From assembly GCF_026626705.1 (NCBI RefSeq), contig NZ_JAPNKC010000001.1, positions 1,364,001 to 1,428,000 on the forward strand: a stretch of 64,000 nt of DNA, read 5' to 3'. Of this stretch, positions 54,265-62,495 are shown one piece after another. Below the pieces are notes generated by a model. The model searched no databases and was not told where the DNA came from. It was given only the letters and a program-made list of their open reading frames with translations. The DNA comes from Pyxidicoccus sp. MSG2. GTDB lineage: Bacteria; Myxococcota; Myxococcia; Myxococcales; Myxococcaceae. Each line of letters starts with the position of its first letter. Position 1 is the stretch's first letter. The position numbers were made by a program, and so were the translations under genes.

Positions 54265-54783
54265 ATGCCCGACTTGAGCCCCAAGAATCCGAAGGACACG
54301 GAGGTGGTGATGACACAGCTCATCCTCCCTCCGGACGCCAACAACCTGAACGCCGCCTTCGGTGGGAAGGTGATGGAGTGGATCGACATCTGCGGCGCGG
54401 TGGCGGCGCAGCGTCACTGTCGGCAGGTGGTCGTCACCGCGTCCATGGATGACTTGCACTTCCACGCGCCCATCAAGGTGGGCTGGGTGGCGCTGCTGCA
54501 CGCACGGGTGCTGGCCGCCTTCCGCACGTCCATGGAGGTGGGGGTGACGGTGCACGCGGAGAACCCGCTCACCGGGGAGCGCTTCCTCACCACCAGCGCG
54601 CTGCTCACCTTCGTGGCCATCGACAAGGACGGGGGCAAGGTGCAGGTGCCGCCGGTGCTGATGGCGACGGACGCCGAGCGCGAGGCCTTCCGCGAGGCGG
54701 AGGCCCGCCGCACCCAGCGCCTGGCGCGCCAGAAGGAGAACCAGAACTGGCTGAAGGTGATGAAGCCCCTCGCCGGGGCCTGA
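54265..54783 (+). CDS. Acyl-CoA thioesterase (hotdog fold)
   Basis: 172 residues, ATG at 54265 with GAAGGTG upstream. YciA/BFIT-type hotdog: TQLILPPDANNLNAAFGGKV holds the LFGG-like block, and MEWIDICGAVAAQRHC has the catalytic Asp region, followed by VVVTASMDDLHFHAPIKVGW and the beta strand VGVTVHAENPLTGE. Hydrolyses acyl-CoA to free acid and CoA in the cytoplasm, usually on medium to long chains. C-terminal 40 residues form a charged helix (EREAFREAEARRTQRLARQK). The upstream in-frame extension to 54199 is unsupported. Confidence 0.9.
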   Translation: MPDLSPKNPKDTEVVMTQLILPPDANNLNAAFGGKVMEWIDICGAVAAQRHCRQVVVTASMDDLHFHAPIKVGWVALLHARVLAAFRTSMEVGVTVHAENPLTGERFLTTSALLTFVAIDKDGGKVQVPPVLMATDAEREAFREAEARRTQRLARQKENQNWLKVMKPLAGA

Positions 54784-54890
54784 AGGCCCGCCAGCGAAGG
54801 GACACGCCAAGGCCGGGGAGAGCGCACCCGCCCCACCCCGGCCCGTGGGCCCGGCCTAAAACGGGCGCCACCTGCGAACCACCGCGCCGC

Positions 54891-55280
54891 TCAGGTGGTG
54901 AACGACGTGCCGCAGCCGCAGGAGGACTTCGCGTTCGGGTTGTTGAACTTGAAGCCCGAGCCGGTGATGGCGGAGACGTAGTCGATCTCCGTGCCCTCGA
55001 GGTACTGGCTGCTCATCGCGTCGCTGGCAATCTTCACGCCGTCCTGCTCCCACACGGCGTCGCCGGCCTTGGTCTCCTTGACCAGGTTCAGGTCGTAGCC
55101 CAGGCCGCTGCAGCCGGCGGGGACGACGCGGATGGAGAAGAAGTAGCCCTCGAAGCCCTGGGCCTTGATGACCGCCTTCACCTGATTGATGGCGGCCTCC
55201 GTCAGGCGCACGGCCACGCCCGGGGTGGCCTGGGGGGCCGTCGCGGTACCGGGGGCGGACGTCGTCGTGGTGCTTTCCAT
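54891..55280 (-). CDS. A-type iron-sulfur carrier (HesB/IscA/ErpA family)
   Basis: 129 residues, ATG at 55280 with GGAGAG upstream. Three invariant cysteines: Cys57 (VPAGCSGLGYDL) and Cys121/Cys123 (SSCGCGTSF), spaced as in IscA/ErpA, where they hold an Fe-S cluster or iron for transfer to apo-enzymes. The first 20 residues (MESTTTTSAPGTATAPQ) are a Thr/Ala-rich extension not present in the classic 107-residue proteins. Divergent from the rhodanese-MoeB gene, so sulfur and Fe-S functions cluster here. Which member (IscA, SufA, ErpA) cannot be told. Confidence 0.92.
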   Translation of the reverse strand: MESTTTTSAPGTATAPQATPGVAVRLTEAAINQVKAVIKAQGFEGYFFSIRVVPAGCSGLGYDLNLVKETKAGDAVWEQDGVKIASDAMSSQYLEGTEIDYVSAITGSGFKFNNPNAKSSCGCGTSFTT

Positions 55281-55408
55281 GTCGGTTGCTCTCCTATGAC
55301 GGGCCTTATAACGCCCGGGCCGGGAAAATCCATGGGGCCGGCCGTCCATCCGCCCGGGGGCCCACATCCGGACGGACGGGCCGGGGGCGGCGGGTTATAC
55401 CCGGCGTC

Positions 55409-56575
55409 ATGGCTCCCACCTTCCAAGAGCTGCTGGCCGGAGTGAAGCAGGAGATCCGCGAAGTCTCCGTGGACGAGGTGAAGCGCCTGCTGGACACCCG
55501 GGCCCCCGTGAAGCTCGTGGACGTACGGGAGGCGGACGAGTACGCGGGCGGCCGGCTGCCCGGCGCCCTGCACATCCCCCGGGGCTACCTGGAGCTGCGG
55601 ATTGAAGACCGGGCCCGCCGGGACGAGGACGTCGTCGTGTACTGCGCGGGCGGCACCCGCTCCGCGCTGGCCGCGAAGACGCTGAAGGAGCTGGGCTACA
55701 CGCGGGTGGCGTCCATGGCGGGCGGCTACAACCGGTGGAGCGACGCGGCCCACCCCGTGGAGAAGCCCTTCGTCCTCACCGCCGAGCAGAAGGAGCGCTA
55801 CCGCCGCCACCTCATCCTCCCCGAGGTGGGCGAGGAGGGGCAGGAGAAGCTGCTGAAGGCGCGGGTGCTGCTGCTGGGGGCCGGAGGACTGGGCTCGCCC
55901 GCGGCGCTGTACCTCGCCGCGGCCGGCGTGGGCACGCTGGGCATCGTCGACTCGGACGTGGTGGACCTGAGCAACCTCCAGCGCCAGGTCATCCACACGC
56001 GCGAGTCGCAGGGCCAGCCCAAAGTCGTCAGCGCCCGCGCCGCGATTGAGGCGCTCAACCCGGACGTGAAGGTGCGGCCCTTCCAGGAGCGACTCACCTC
56101 GGAGAACGTGCTGCGCGTGCTCGAGGGCTTCGACCTGGTGCTGGACGGCGGGGACAACTTCCCCACCCGCTACCTCCTCAACGACGCGTGCGTGATGCGG
56201 GGCATGCCCAACATCCACGGCTCCATCTTCCGCTTCGAGGGCCAGGTGACGTCCTTCGTCCCCGGCCAGGGCCCCTGCTACCGCTGCCTCTACCCCGCCC
56301 CGCCGCCGCCGGAGCTGGCCCCGTCGTGCGCGGAGGCCGGCGTGCTGGGCGTGCTGCCCGGAATCATCGGCCTGCTCCAGGCCAACGAGGCCCTCAAGCT
56401 CATCCTCGGCCGGGGCGAGCCCCTCACCGGCCGACTCGTCACCTTCGACGCGCTGGGCACCCGCTTCCAGGAACTGAAGCTGCGCAGGGACCCGAAGTGT
56501 CCCGTGTGCGCGCCGGGCGCGAAGGTGGAGCTCATCGACTACGAGCAGTTCTGTTCCGCCCCCACCGCCGCTTGA
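55409..56575 (+). CDS. Rhodanese-MoeB/ThiF fusion (rhodanese first)
   Basis: 388 residues, ATG at 55409. Residues 10-115 are a rhodanese with active-site Cys79 (VVVYCAGGTRSAL). Residues 130-388 are an E1-like adenylyltransferase: ATP loop GAGGLGSPAALYL, GIVDSDVVDLSNLQRQV, zinc-binding CYRC (Cys290/293) and CPVC (Cys364/367), and the E1-like catalytic Cys307 (APSCAEAG). MoeB activates the C terminus of a ubiquitin-like sulfur carrier and rhodanese supplies sulfur. In MoeZ and MOCS3 the order is MoeB then rhodanese; here it is reversed. A single-domain rhodanese gene follows after eight bases. The cognate carrier (MoaD/ThiS-like) is not in the window. Confidence 0.93.
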   Translation: MAPTFQELLAGVKQEIREVSVDEVKRLLDTRAPVKLVDVREADEYAGGRLPGALHIPRGYLELRIEDRARRDEDVVVYCAGGTRSALAAKTLKELGYTRVASMAGGYNRWSDAAHPVEKPFVLTAEQKERYRRHLILPEVGEEGQEKLLKARVLLLGAGGLGSPAALYLAAAGVGTLGIVDSDVVDLSNLQRQVIHTRESQGQPKVVSARAAIEALNPDVKVRPFQERLTSENVLRVLEGFDLVLDGGDNFPTRYLLNDACVMRGMPNIHGSIFRFEGQVTSFVPGQGPCYRCLYPAPPPPELAPSCAEAGVLGVLPGIIGLLQANEALKLILGRGEPLTGRLVTFDALGTRFQELKLRRDPKCPVCAPGAKVELIDYEQFCSAPTAA

Positions 56576-56583
56576 GGCCACGG

Positions 56584-56916
56584 ATGCCCATCCCCGAAAT
56601 CCTTCCCACCCGCCTCGCCGAGCTGCTTTCGGGCCCACCCGAGTCCCGGCCCGCGCTGCTGGACGTGCGCTTCCCGGACGAGCACGCGTGGGTGGCGCTC
56701 CCGGACTCGGTGCTCATCCCCCTGCCGGAGCTGGACGAGCGCGCCGACGAGCTGGAGGCCCTGCGCGGCCGCCCCGTCGTCGTCTACTGCCACCACGGCG
56801 TGCGCAGCCTGGACGGCGCGGCCTATCTGATGGCGAGGGGACTGGAGGCCGTGTCGCTCAAGGGCGGCATCGACCTGTACTCGCGGCAGGTGGACCCCAC
56901 CCTGCCCCGCTACTGA
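56584..56916 (+). CDS. Single-domain rhodanese
   Basis: 110 residues, ATG at 56584, eight bases after the rhodanese-MoeB stop. The rhodanese fold is complete: PALLDVRFPDEHAWVALPDS, LPELDERADELEALRGRP, and the active-site loop VVVYCHHGVRSLDGA (Cys69). The fold ends SLKGGIDLYSRQVDP. It could hand sulfur to the fused enzyme next door, or act as a separate sulfurtransferase. The loop CHHGVRS differs from the CAGGTRS of the fused copy, so they probably have different partners. Convergent with the second kinase, 18 bases apart. Confidence 0.88.
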   Translation: MPIPEILPTRLAELLSGPPESRPALLDVRFPDEHAWVALPDSVLIPLPELDERADELEALRGRPVVVYCHHGVRSLDGAAYLMARGLEAVSLKGGIDLYSRQVDPTLPRY

Positions 56917-56934
56917 CGCCTCGCTGACGCGTTA

Positions 56935-59250
56935 CTAGCCCACGAAGGCGCTGAGGTCCTGCGTCTCCTTGTTGATGATGCCGGGCTTGATGTCGACCTC
57001 GAAGAAGAAGGGCTCCTTGAGGGGGCCGCCGTTGAGCTCCAGCTTGTGGCGGCCCTCCATCAGCTCCATCTTCAGGCCCTTGCTCCCCGAGTAGCTGCCC
57101 ACGTCCTGGCCGTTGCGCCGCACGGTGATGCCGCGCATCCCATCCGGCTTCAGCGTGAGCTGGAGGTGGCCGCGCTTGAACTCGTACGTGACGACCTTGG
57201 GCTGGCCGGGCTCGCCGAAGGCCAGCGCTTCGCTGTCCTCGCGGTAGATGCCCTGCTGCTCGTTCTCCAGGATGAGCGTGTCCTGCAGGTGCGCGCCCGC
57301 CGCCAGCGTCAGCGGCGTGTAGCCCAGCTCCGTCACCGGCTGGTCGCTGTGGCACTTGGGAGTGTGCTTCACCGACACCTTCACCCGCTCGTTGGTGTTG
57401 ACGGTGACGTGCACGCCCTGCCCGTCCTGCGCCGTGCCGTTGAGCACCGAGAGGATGGGCTTGTGGAAGATGGCGATGACGATGAGCAGGCCCACGATGA
57501 AGCCCACCGTGGCCACGTTGCGCGTGGCCATGGTGCGGCGCGTGCGCTGGGCGGACTCCGCGAGGGCGCGGTCCACCGCGTCGTCGTCGTCACGTCGCAC
57601 CGCCGGGGCAGGGCCCGAGGAGCGGCGGGGCGGCGGCGGCTCCGGCATCTCCGCGCGGCTGTCCACGCGGCTGTTGGTGCGACGGCGCGGCGGCTCCACG
57701 GCGGACTGCATGCCGGTGGTGCGGCGGCGCGGCGGCGCGACGGGCTCCGGCGGAGGCGGAAGGAGCGTGCGCTCGTCGTCCTCCTCCTCGTCGTCGCGGC
57801 CGCGCTCGTCCACCTGCGGGAGGTTGGCGCGCGAGCGGGACGGGGACGGCGGCGGCAGCGTGTCCACGTCCTCGTCCGCCAGCGCGGGCGCGCGCGTGCT
57901 GGAGCGGCGCGGCGGCGGCAGCGGCTGCTCGCCCGTGGGCGTCCGGCGCAGGTCCGCGCGGGAGTTGGTGCGCGCCACCTGCGTGGCGTTGGGGTTGGAC
58001 TGGCGGCGCACCCCTTCGGACGTGCGGCGGGGGGACACATGCTCGTCCGTGCCCGCTGGCGCCTCCCACTCGCCCGGGTCCTCCGGCTCCACCGCCGGGG
58101 CGACGGCCGAGGCACGGCGCGGCGGGGGCGGCACCGAGGCGCGGGCCGAGGAAGCGCGCGGGCGCACCGGGTGGGAGGCCTCGCCCGGGGGCGCCTCCCA
58201 GCTCATGTCCGCCGCGGGGGAAGACCTGCTCCGGCCCTTCTCCTGGGGCGGCGGGGGCGGCTGCGGCGTGCCGGAGTTGTTGGAGTCCTCGCCCACCGGG
58301 ACGACCTGGCCCTGGGCCTTCTCGTCGGCCAGCCGGTCCGCGAAGAGCGTCTCCATCAGCTCGGAGATCTGCACCGAGCCGGCCACCCAGCGCTGCCCGA
58401 CGAGGATTTCCTCCAGCGCCATCTGGAACTGGCGCGCGTCCCGGTACCGGTCGTCCGCGTTCTTGGCGATGGCCCGCATCACCACCGGGTCCATCTCCTC
58501 CGGCACGTCCGCCACCTGCGAGGGCGCGGTGATGGCGCACTCCATGGCGGCCTGCAGCGTCGCCAGCTCGGAGTCCCGCTTGAGGGGCCGCACGCCGGTG
58601 AGCAATTCGTAGAGGACCAGGCCGATGGCGAAGATGTCCGCGCGCCCGTCCAGCGGCTTGCCGGCGGCCTGCTCCGGGGCCATGTACGCGAACTTGCCCT
58701 TGATGGCGCCGGACTTCGTCAGCGACGCCTGGTCCGCCGCCTTGGCGATGCCGAAGTCCACCAGCTTCACCGAGCCGTCGAAGCTGATGAGGATGTTCTG
58801 CGGCGAGATGTCGCGGTGCACCACACGCAGCGGCCGGCCCGCGTCGTCCGTGCGGCTGTGGGCGTAGTGCAGGCCCTCGCACGCGGCGGCGACGATGCGG
58901 ATGGCCAGCGGCCGGGCCACCCACTGCCCGGAGCCCGCCGCCTTGCGCATGACCCGGCCCAGGTCCTCGCCGTGGATGAACTCCATGGCGATGAAGTAGG
59001 TGCCGTTGGCCTCGCCGAACTCGTAGACCTGGGCGATGTTCGGGTGGTTGAAGCGCGCCGCGATCAGCGCCTCGTTCCGGAACATCTCCACGAACTCACG
59101 GTCCTCAGCGAGGTGCGGAAGGATGCGCTTCACCACGAGGTTCTTTTGGAACCCCTCGATGCCCATCTGGCGCGCAAGCCATACTTCGGCCATGCCGCCC
59201 GTGGCGAGCTTCTTCAGAAGCTGGTATTTCCCGAATGATTGAGGGTTCAT
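56935..59250 (-). CDS. Ser/Thr protein kinase with membrane anchor and PEGA-like outer domain (second)
   Basis: 771 residues, ATG at 59250. The same plan as the kinase at 47.7-50.2 kb. Glycine loop TGGMAEVWLA, Lys41 (LVVKRILP), HRDISPQN (Asp147), DFGIAK (Asp165). Residues about 310-570 form a long Arg/Pro/Ser-rich linker, one membrane helix follows (VATVGFIVGLLIVIAIF, about 575-600), then a periplasmic PEGA-like domain (GVHVTVNTNERVKVSVKH, LGYTPLTLAAGAHLQ, and a second strand set KMELMEGRHKLELNG). The two kinases share HRDxSPQN loops, so duplication is likely. Substrates are unknown; the FHA proteins in myxobacteria are typical readers of such kinases. Confidence 0.9.
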   Translation of the reverse strand: MNPQSFGKYQLLKKLATGGMAEVWLARQMGIEGFQKNLVVKRILPHLAEDREFVEMFRNEALIAARFNHPNIAQVYEFGEANGTYFIAMEFIHGEDLGRVMRKAAGSGQWVARPLAIRIVAAACEGLHYAHSRTDDAGRPLRVVHRDISPQNILISFDGSVKLVDFGIAKAADQASLTKSGAIKGKFAYMAPEQAAGKPLDGRADIFAIGLVLYELLTGVRPLKRDSELATLQAAMECAITAPSQVADVPEEMDPVVMRAIAKNADDRYRDARQFQMALEEILVGQRWVAGSVQISELMETLFADRLADEKAQGQVVPVGEDSNNSGTPQPPPPPQEKGRSRSSPAADMSWEAPPGEASHPVRPRASSARASVPPPPRRASAVAPAVEPEDPGEWEAPAGTDEHVSPRRTSEGVRRQSNPNATQVARTNSRADLRRTPTGEQPLPPPRRSSTRAPALADEDVDTLPPPSPSRSRANLPQVDERGRDDEEEDDERTLLPPPPEPVAPPRRRTTGMQSAVEPPRRRTNSRVDSRAEMPEPPPPRRSSGPAPAVRRDDDDAVDRALAESAQRTRRTMATRNVATVGFIVGLLIVIAIFHKPILSVLNGTAQDGQGVHVTVNTNERVKVSVKHTPKCHSDQPVTELGYTPLTLAAGAHLQDTLILENEQQGIYREDSEALAFGEPGQPKVVTYEFKRGHLQLTLKPDGMRGITVRRNGQDVGSYSGSKGLKMELMEGRHKLELNGGPLKEPFFFEVDIKPGIINKETQDLSAFVG

Positions 59251-59281
59251 CCCGGGACTCTGGCCGCAGGGAGCAGCTCAG

Positions 59282-60214
59282 GTGGAATGCGTCAGGGCAC
59301 GGCATACTAGAGGACCGCCGCCTCCATGGCAAAGGCAGGTCTCAAGGAAATCTGGATGGGCGCTGGTTGCCTGCCTGGTGGCCGCCGGCATCGCGGTCGC
59401 CGCGCCCTCTAACGATCAGATCCGCGTGGAGCGCCGGGGAGACCTGCTGGAGCTGCGCTGGGCGGACGCCGAGGAGCGGCTCCAGGGCACCCTCTACCCC
59501 GCCCTCCCCCGGGCGGGTGAGCCCGTCACGCTGTCGCTGCATGTGGGCAACTTCCAGGGCCCCGAGTTCGACGGCCCCATCACCCTCACCTTCCAGCAGG
59601 CCGGCGCCCCCGCCCAGGTGACGCGGACCCTGACCCGGCAGGGGGTCAACTGGCACACCGAGCTCACGCCGGATGAATCCGGCATGTGGGAGCTGGAGGT
59701 GCGCTACCGGAATACGCACCTGAAGGTGCTCACCGCCCGGTTCGTGGTGGCGGATCAACCGCTGCCGCGCGGCCTGGGCTGGGGGTTGATCAGCGTGGCG
59801 GCCGTCACGGCGCTGGTGCTCGGCCTGCGCGGCGGCCTGCGCCGTATCCGCGCGTCGACGGCGGCGCCGGAGGGCACCAGCGGATCCACGGCCGGTCCAC
59901 CGCCCGTGAGCACCGACCCCACCGCGGCCCCGACTCCGCCGGCCCCGGCCGCATCGGCCGTGATCACCGCGCCGCCGGCTTCGGAGCAGCCGGCCGGGTC
60001 CGTCGCCTCCGCACCACCGGCTCCGGAGGCTCGGCCCGAGCTTGGCGAATCGCCCGTCGCCTCCGCGCCGCCGGCTCCGGAGGCTCGGCCCGAGCTTGGC
60101 GAATCGCCCGTCGCCTCCGCACCACCGGCTTCGGAGCCTCGGCCCGAGCCCACCGCCGCACCGGACCCTGGCGGGTCTCTCACCCCGCCGCCGGATCCGT
60201 CGTCCACCCGGTAA
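59282..60214 (+). CDS. Exported membrane-anchored protein with 18-residue tail repeats
   Basis: 310 residues from a GTG at 59282; the more obvious ATG at 59326 is in another frame. A signal segment (WALVACLVAAGIAVAAPSND) is followed by a beta-rich domain of about 110 residues (RVERRGDLLELRWADAEERL through TPDESGMWELEVRYRNTHLK), then a membrane helix (about 167-188) and a Pro/Ala-rich tail with three near-perfect 18-residue repeats, VASAPPAPEARPELGESP. The beta domain resembles no named family I recognise but has the look of an immunoglobulin-like or VWA-associated extracytoplasmic module. Divergent from the kinase at 59250 with 31 bases between starts. Confidence 0.65.
   Translation: MECVRARHTRGPPPPWQRQVSRKSGWALVACLVAAGIAVAAPSNDQIRVERRGDLLELRWADAEERLQGTLYPALPRAGEPVTLSLHVGNFQGPEFDGPITLTFQQAGAPAQVTRTLTRQGVNWHTELTPDESGMWELEVRYRNTHLKVLTARFVVADQPLPRGLGWGLISVAAVTALVLGLRGGLRRIRASTAAPEGTSGSTAGPPPVSTDPTAAPTPPAPAASAVITAPPASEQPAGSVASAPPAPEARPELGESPVASAPPAPEARPELGESPVASAPPASEPRPEPTAAPDPGGSLTPPPDPSSTR
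60002..60155 (+). repeat. 54-bp tandem repeat in exported protein gene
   Basis: Three copies start at 60002, 60056 and 60110, each 54 bp, the first two differing at few bases and the third ending early (about 46 bp retained). The unit codes for 18 residues. Copies are near-identical at the DNA level, which suggests recent expansion or gene conversion. Confidence 0.85.
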
Positions 60215-60249
60215 CTCCTTCCAACCGACGGGCATTCGTACAGGCCCGC

Positions 60250-60290
60250 CTGCCCGGGGCGTGGGAACTTTCGTTCCCAGTCACGGGCAG
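60250..60290. terminator. Nested hairpin between exported-protein gene and porin operon
   Basis: An outer 7-bp stem CTGCCCG (60250-60256) with CGGGCAG (60284-60290) encloses an inner 7-bp stem TGGGAAC (60262-60268) with GTTCCCA (60273-60279) and a TTTC loop. It lies 36 bases after the preceding stop and about 150 before the porin start. No U tract, so terminator or leader element. Confidence 0.5.
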
Positions 60291-60437
60291 GTGAACGCCC
60301 TGTGACGCTCGCTACTGGACGCATCGCGCGCGCATCCCGCTCTCATCCAACGCTCATCCGTCCACCACCCGACGTCCCACGGACGGGCACCGGTGTTGCA
60401 CACGGAGCCTTCCGACTGCGGCGGGGAGGCGAGGGAC

Positions 60438-61757
60438 ATGGGCGGGTGGCGGTTGGATGAACGGGCGAGGCGGGGCCTACTCGCCGCAGTCCTTCTGGGC
60501 ATGCCCGCGCTCGCGAGCGCGGGAGCGACTGCTCCGGAGGAAGTGGCTTCCAGCACGGATGCCGCGGAAGACACGCTCTCGGGCGGTGTGGTGGATGGCG
60601 TGGAGGGGACCGGGGGCGGTGAGCCGGCGGGTGCGGCCACGGAGGGGCCCACGGGTGACGACTCGGGCGAGGTGATGGAGGGGGCACTGGCCGAAGCGGT
60701 GCCAGCGCAGGGGCTGCCCGAGGAGCAGGTGTCGCCCGTGGGCCCGGTGCCGGGCAAGTCCGAGCCGGTGTCGGAGAAGCAGGGCAAGAAGAAGAAGAAG
60801 GCGAAGCCCGGCGAGCCGCAGGACGAGTCGCTGGGTGAGAACCCCGATGCCGTGGACGACACGGCCGCGGAGGACAAGGAGAAACTGCGCGTCTTCGGCC
60901 GCGTGTACGCGAGGGCCAGCGCGGACGAGCGCCAGAAGTACCAGCGCTCGCTGAGCATCCCTTCCGCGCGCGTGGGCGTCAGCACGTCGCTGTCCAACCT
61001 CGAGGCGGAGGTGACGGCGGACCTCGCGGACAAGTCGATTCTGAAGGACGCCTTCGTGCGCCTCGCGGACGACTCGAAGCGCTTCCGGCTGTACGGCGGC
61101 CAGTTCAAGTCGCCCTTCCTCCAGCGCTCGCTGGAGTCTTCGTGGGATTTGCCCCTGGTGAGCCGCGGGCTCGTGGAGGACTACCTCACCGAGGTGCACC
61201 AGCTCGGCGGCCGCCGGTTGGGCCTCATGGGCGAAGTACGACTGAAGGACGCCTGGGGCCTCAAGCTGTCCGCGGGCGTCTTCGAGGGTGCCAAGGACGA
61301 GGCGGGCGTGCGCATGAAGGAGGACGTCGCCGCGCGGCTGAGCCTCCGCCCCTTCAAGGCGCTCACCGTGGGCGTGAGCACCTATGTCGCGGAGGCGCTG
61401 GAAGTCGTGCGCAAGTACGCCGTGGCCGCCGACGCGGAGCTGAGCCTGGGCGCGCTGTCGCTCACCGGTGAGGCCATCACGGGCCGGCTGCCACTGGGCC
61501 CCTTCACCTCGCAGTTGCTGCTGGCGCACTACACGCTGCCCGTGGGCGGCAGGGAGTGGGCGCTCCAGCCCGTCGCGGGCTTCGAGGCGCTCCAGCTTCG
61601 CGGCGACGTGGAGGGCAAGGGCCACGCGATGGTGGGCGGGCTCAATGTCCTGTTGGGGGACCGCTTCAAGGCGATGTTCCAGGCGGAGCGCGCGCTGCGT
61701 CCGGGGGACGAGGCCGCCGCGCTCGAGTACTCACTGCAGCTCGCCGCCCGTTTCTGA
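60438..61757 (+). CDS. Outer-membrane beta-barrel porin, OprP/phosphate-selective type
   Basis: 439 residues from the ATG at 60438 (AGGGAC and GGGGAGG upstream). Signal sequence LLAAVLLGMPALASA. Residues about 20-150 are a low-complexity acidic/Pro/Gly stretch with a KKKKK run. From about 155 an antiparallel beta-barrel pattern runs to the end: KLRVFGRVYARASADERQKY, FRLYGGQFKSPFLQRSLESS, WGLKLSAGVFEGAKDEAGV. The final residue is Phe (LQLAARF), the usual outer-membrane insertion signal. The RLYGGQFKSPF block resembles phosphate-selective porins of the OprP/OprO family. A phosphate or pyrophosphate pore would fit the VTC gene 18 bases downstream, but that is inference. Confidence 0.7.
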   Translation: MGGWRLDERARRGLLAAVLLGMPALASAGATAPEEVASSTDAAEDTLSGGVVDGVEGTGGGEPAGAATEGPTGDDSGEVMEGALAEAVPAQGLPEEQVSPVGPVPGKSEPVSEKQGKKKKKAKPGEPQDESLGENPDAVDDTAAEDKEKLRVFGRVYARASADERQKYQRSLSIPSARVGVSTSLSNLEAEVTADLADKSILKDAFVRLADDSKRFRLYGGQFKSPFLQRSLESSWDLPLVSRGLVEDYLTEVHQLGGRRLGLMGEVRLKDAWGLKLSAGVFEGAKDEAGVRMKEDVAARLSLRPFKALTVGVSTYVAEALEVVRKYAVAADAELSLGALSLTGEAITGRLPLGPFTSQLLLAHYTLPVGGREWALQPVAGFEALQLRGDVEGKGHAMVGGLNVLLGDRFKAMFQAERALRPGDEAAALEYSLQLAARF

Positions 61758-61775
61758 GCACGGAGACACGACACC

Positions 61776-62489
61776 ATGCTCTCGTTCGCGGAAGGTGAAG
61801 TCACCAGGCTCCGGCGTGAGTTCAAGCTCGTGCTGGGGGAGGAAGCGGCGCCGGCTTTCTGCGGGCGCCTGTCGCGCGAGCTGGGGGGGCACCTGCCTCC
61901 GCCCACGCGCATCGTCTCCGTCTACTTCGACCGGCCGGGTTGCCCGCTGGCGGAGCGCGCGCTGCGCACGCCCGACGACTGCCTCAAGGTCCGCACCAAG
62001 GAGTACTCGCCGGACCTGGGCGCGGGCGGCCACCAGCGGGTGGTGCTGGAGGTGAAGCGCGAGCGGCACGGCCTGACGCAGAAGCGCCGGGTGTGGGTGC
62101 CGCGCACGGACCTGGGGCGCGTGCTGCGCGGCGGTGCCGGCCTGCTGCCGCTCATCGCGGGAGGCAGCCTCGTGCCGGTACTGGCCGTCACGTACAAGCG
62201 GCACGTGTACCAGGCCACGCAGGAGTGGCGGGTGACGGTGGACCGGGACATCGCCTTCCACACGATTTCGCCGGAGCTGGCGCTGTCGCAGCTGTCGCTG
62301 ACGGCGGAGCGGTTGGGCCCACCCCAGTCGATGGACAATCGGGTGGTGGTGGAGGTGAAGCACCTCGGGTGTGAGTTGCCCGAGTGGCTGGCGTCGCTCA
62401 ATCCGGGCGGAGCGCCGGCGTACAGCAAGTTCGCGGAAGGGATGGCGAGGGTCTACGCCTTCGCCACGGATGGGGTCGTAGGGGGATAG
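61776..62489 (+). CDS. VTC-domain polyphosphate polymerase
   Basis: 237 residues, ATG at 61776. The VTC fold, a CYTH/TTM-type tunnel, is readable in order: RREFKLVL, RIVSVYFDRPG, DDCLKVRTKEYS, HQRVVLEVKRERHGLTQKRR, AVTYKRHVYQA, VTVDRDIAFHT, NRVVVEVKHLG and AYSKFAEGMARVYAF. The positively charged side chains (Lys/Arg in the KVRTK, EVKRERHGLTQKRR and TYKRH strands) and the two acidic EVK positions are the family's phosphate- and metal-binding set. It would transfer phosphate from ATP to a growing inorganic polyphosphate chain. No SPX domain or membrane segment, so cytoplasmic or partner-anchored. Followed six bases later by the kinase-like gene. Confidence 0.86.
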   Translation: MLSFAEGEVTRLRREFKLVLGEEAAPAFCGRLSRELGGHLPPPTRIVSVYFDRPGCPLAERALRTPDDCLKVRTKEYSPDLGAGGHQRVVLEVKRERHGLTQKRRVWVPRTDLGRVLRGGAGLLPLIAGGSLVPVLAVTYKRHVYQATQEWRVTVDRDIAFHTISPELALSQLSLTAERLGPPQSMDNRVVVEVKHLGCELPEWLASLNPGGAPAYSKFAEGMARVYAFATDGVVGG

Positions 62490-62495
62490 GGCACC

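Noticed and set aside
54784-54890. Possible convergent terminator between the thioesterase and A-type carrier genes
   Set aside because: GC-rich half-palindromes (for example CCGGGG/CCCCGG) exist but no stem has a consistent loop and no U tract, so none is annotated.
59326-59621. ATG at 59326 as start of the exported repeat protein
   Set aside because: It reads in a different frame from the signal sequence and repeats; the GTG at 59282 is the only in-frame start before the signal segment.
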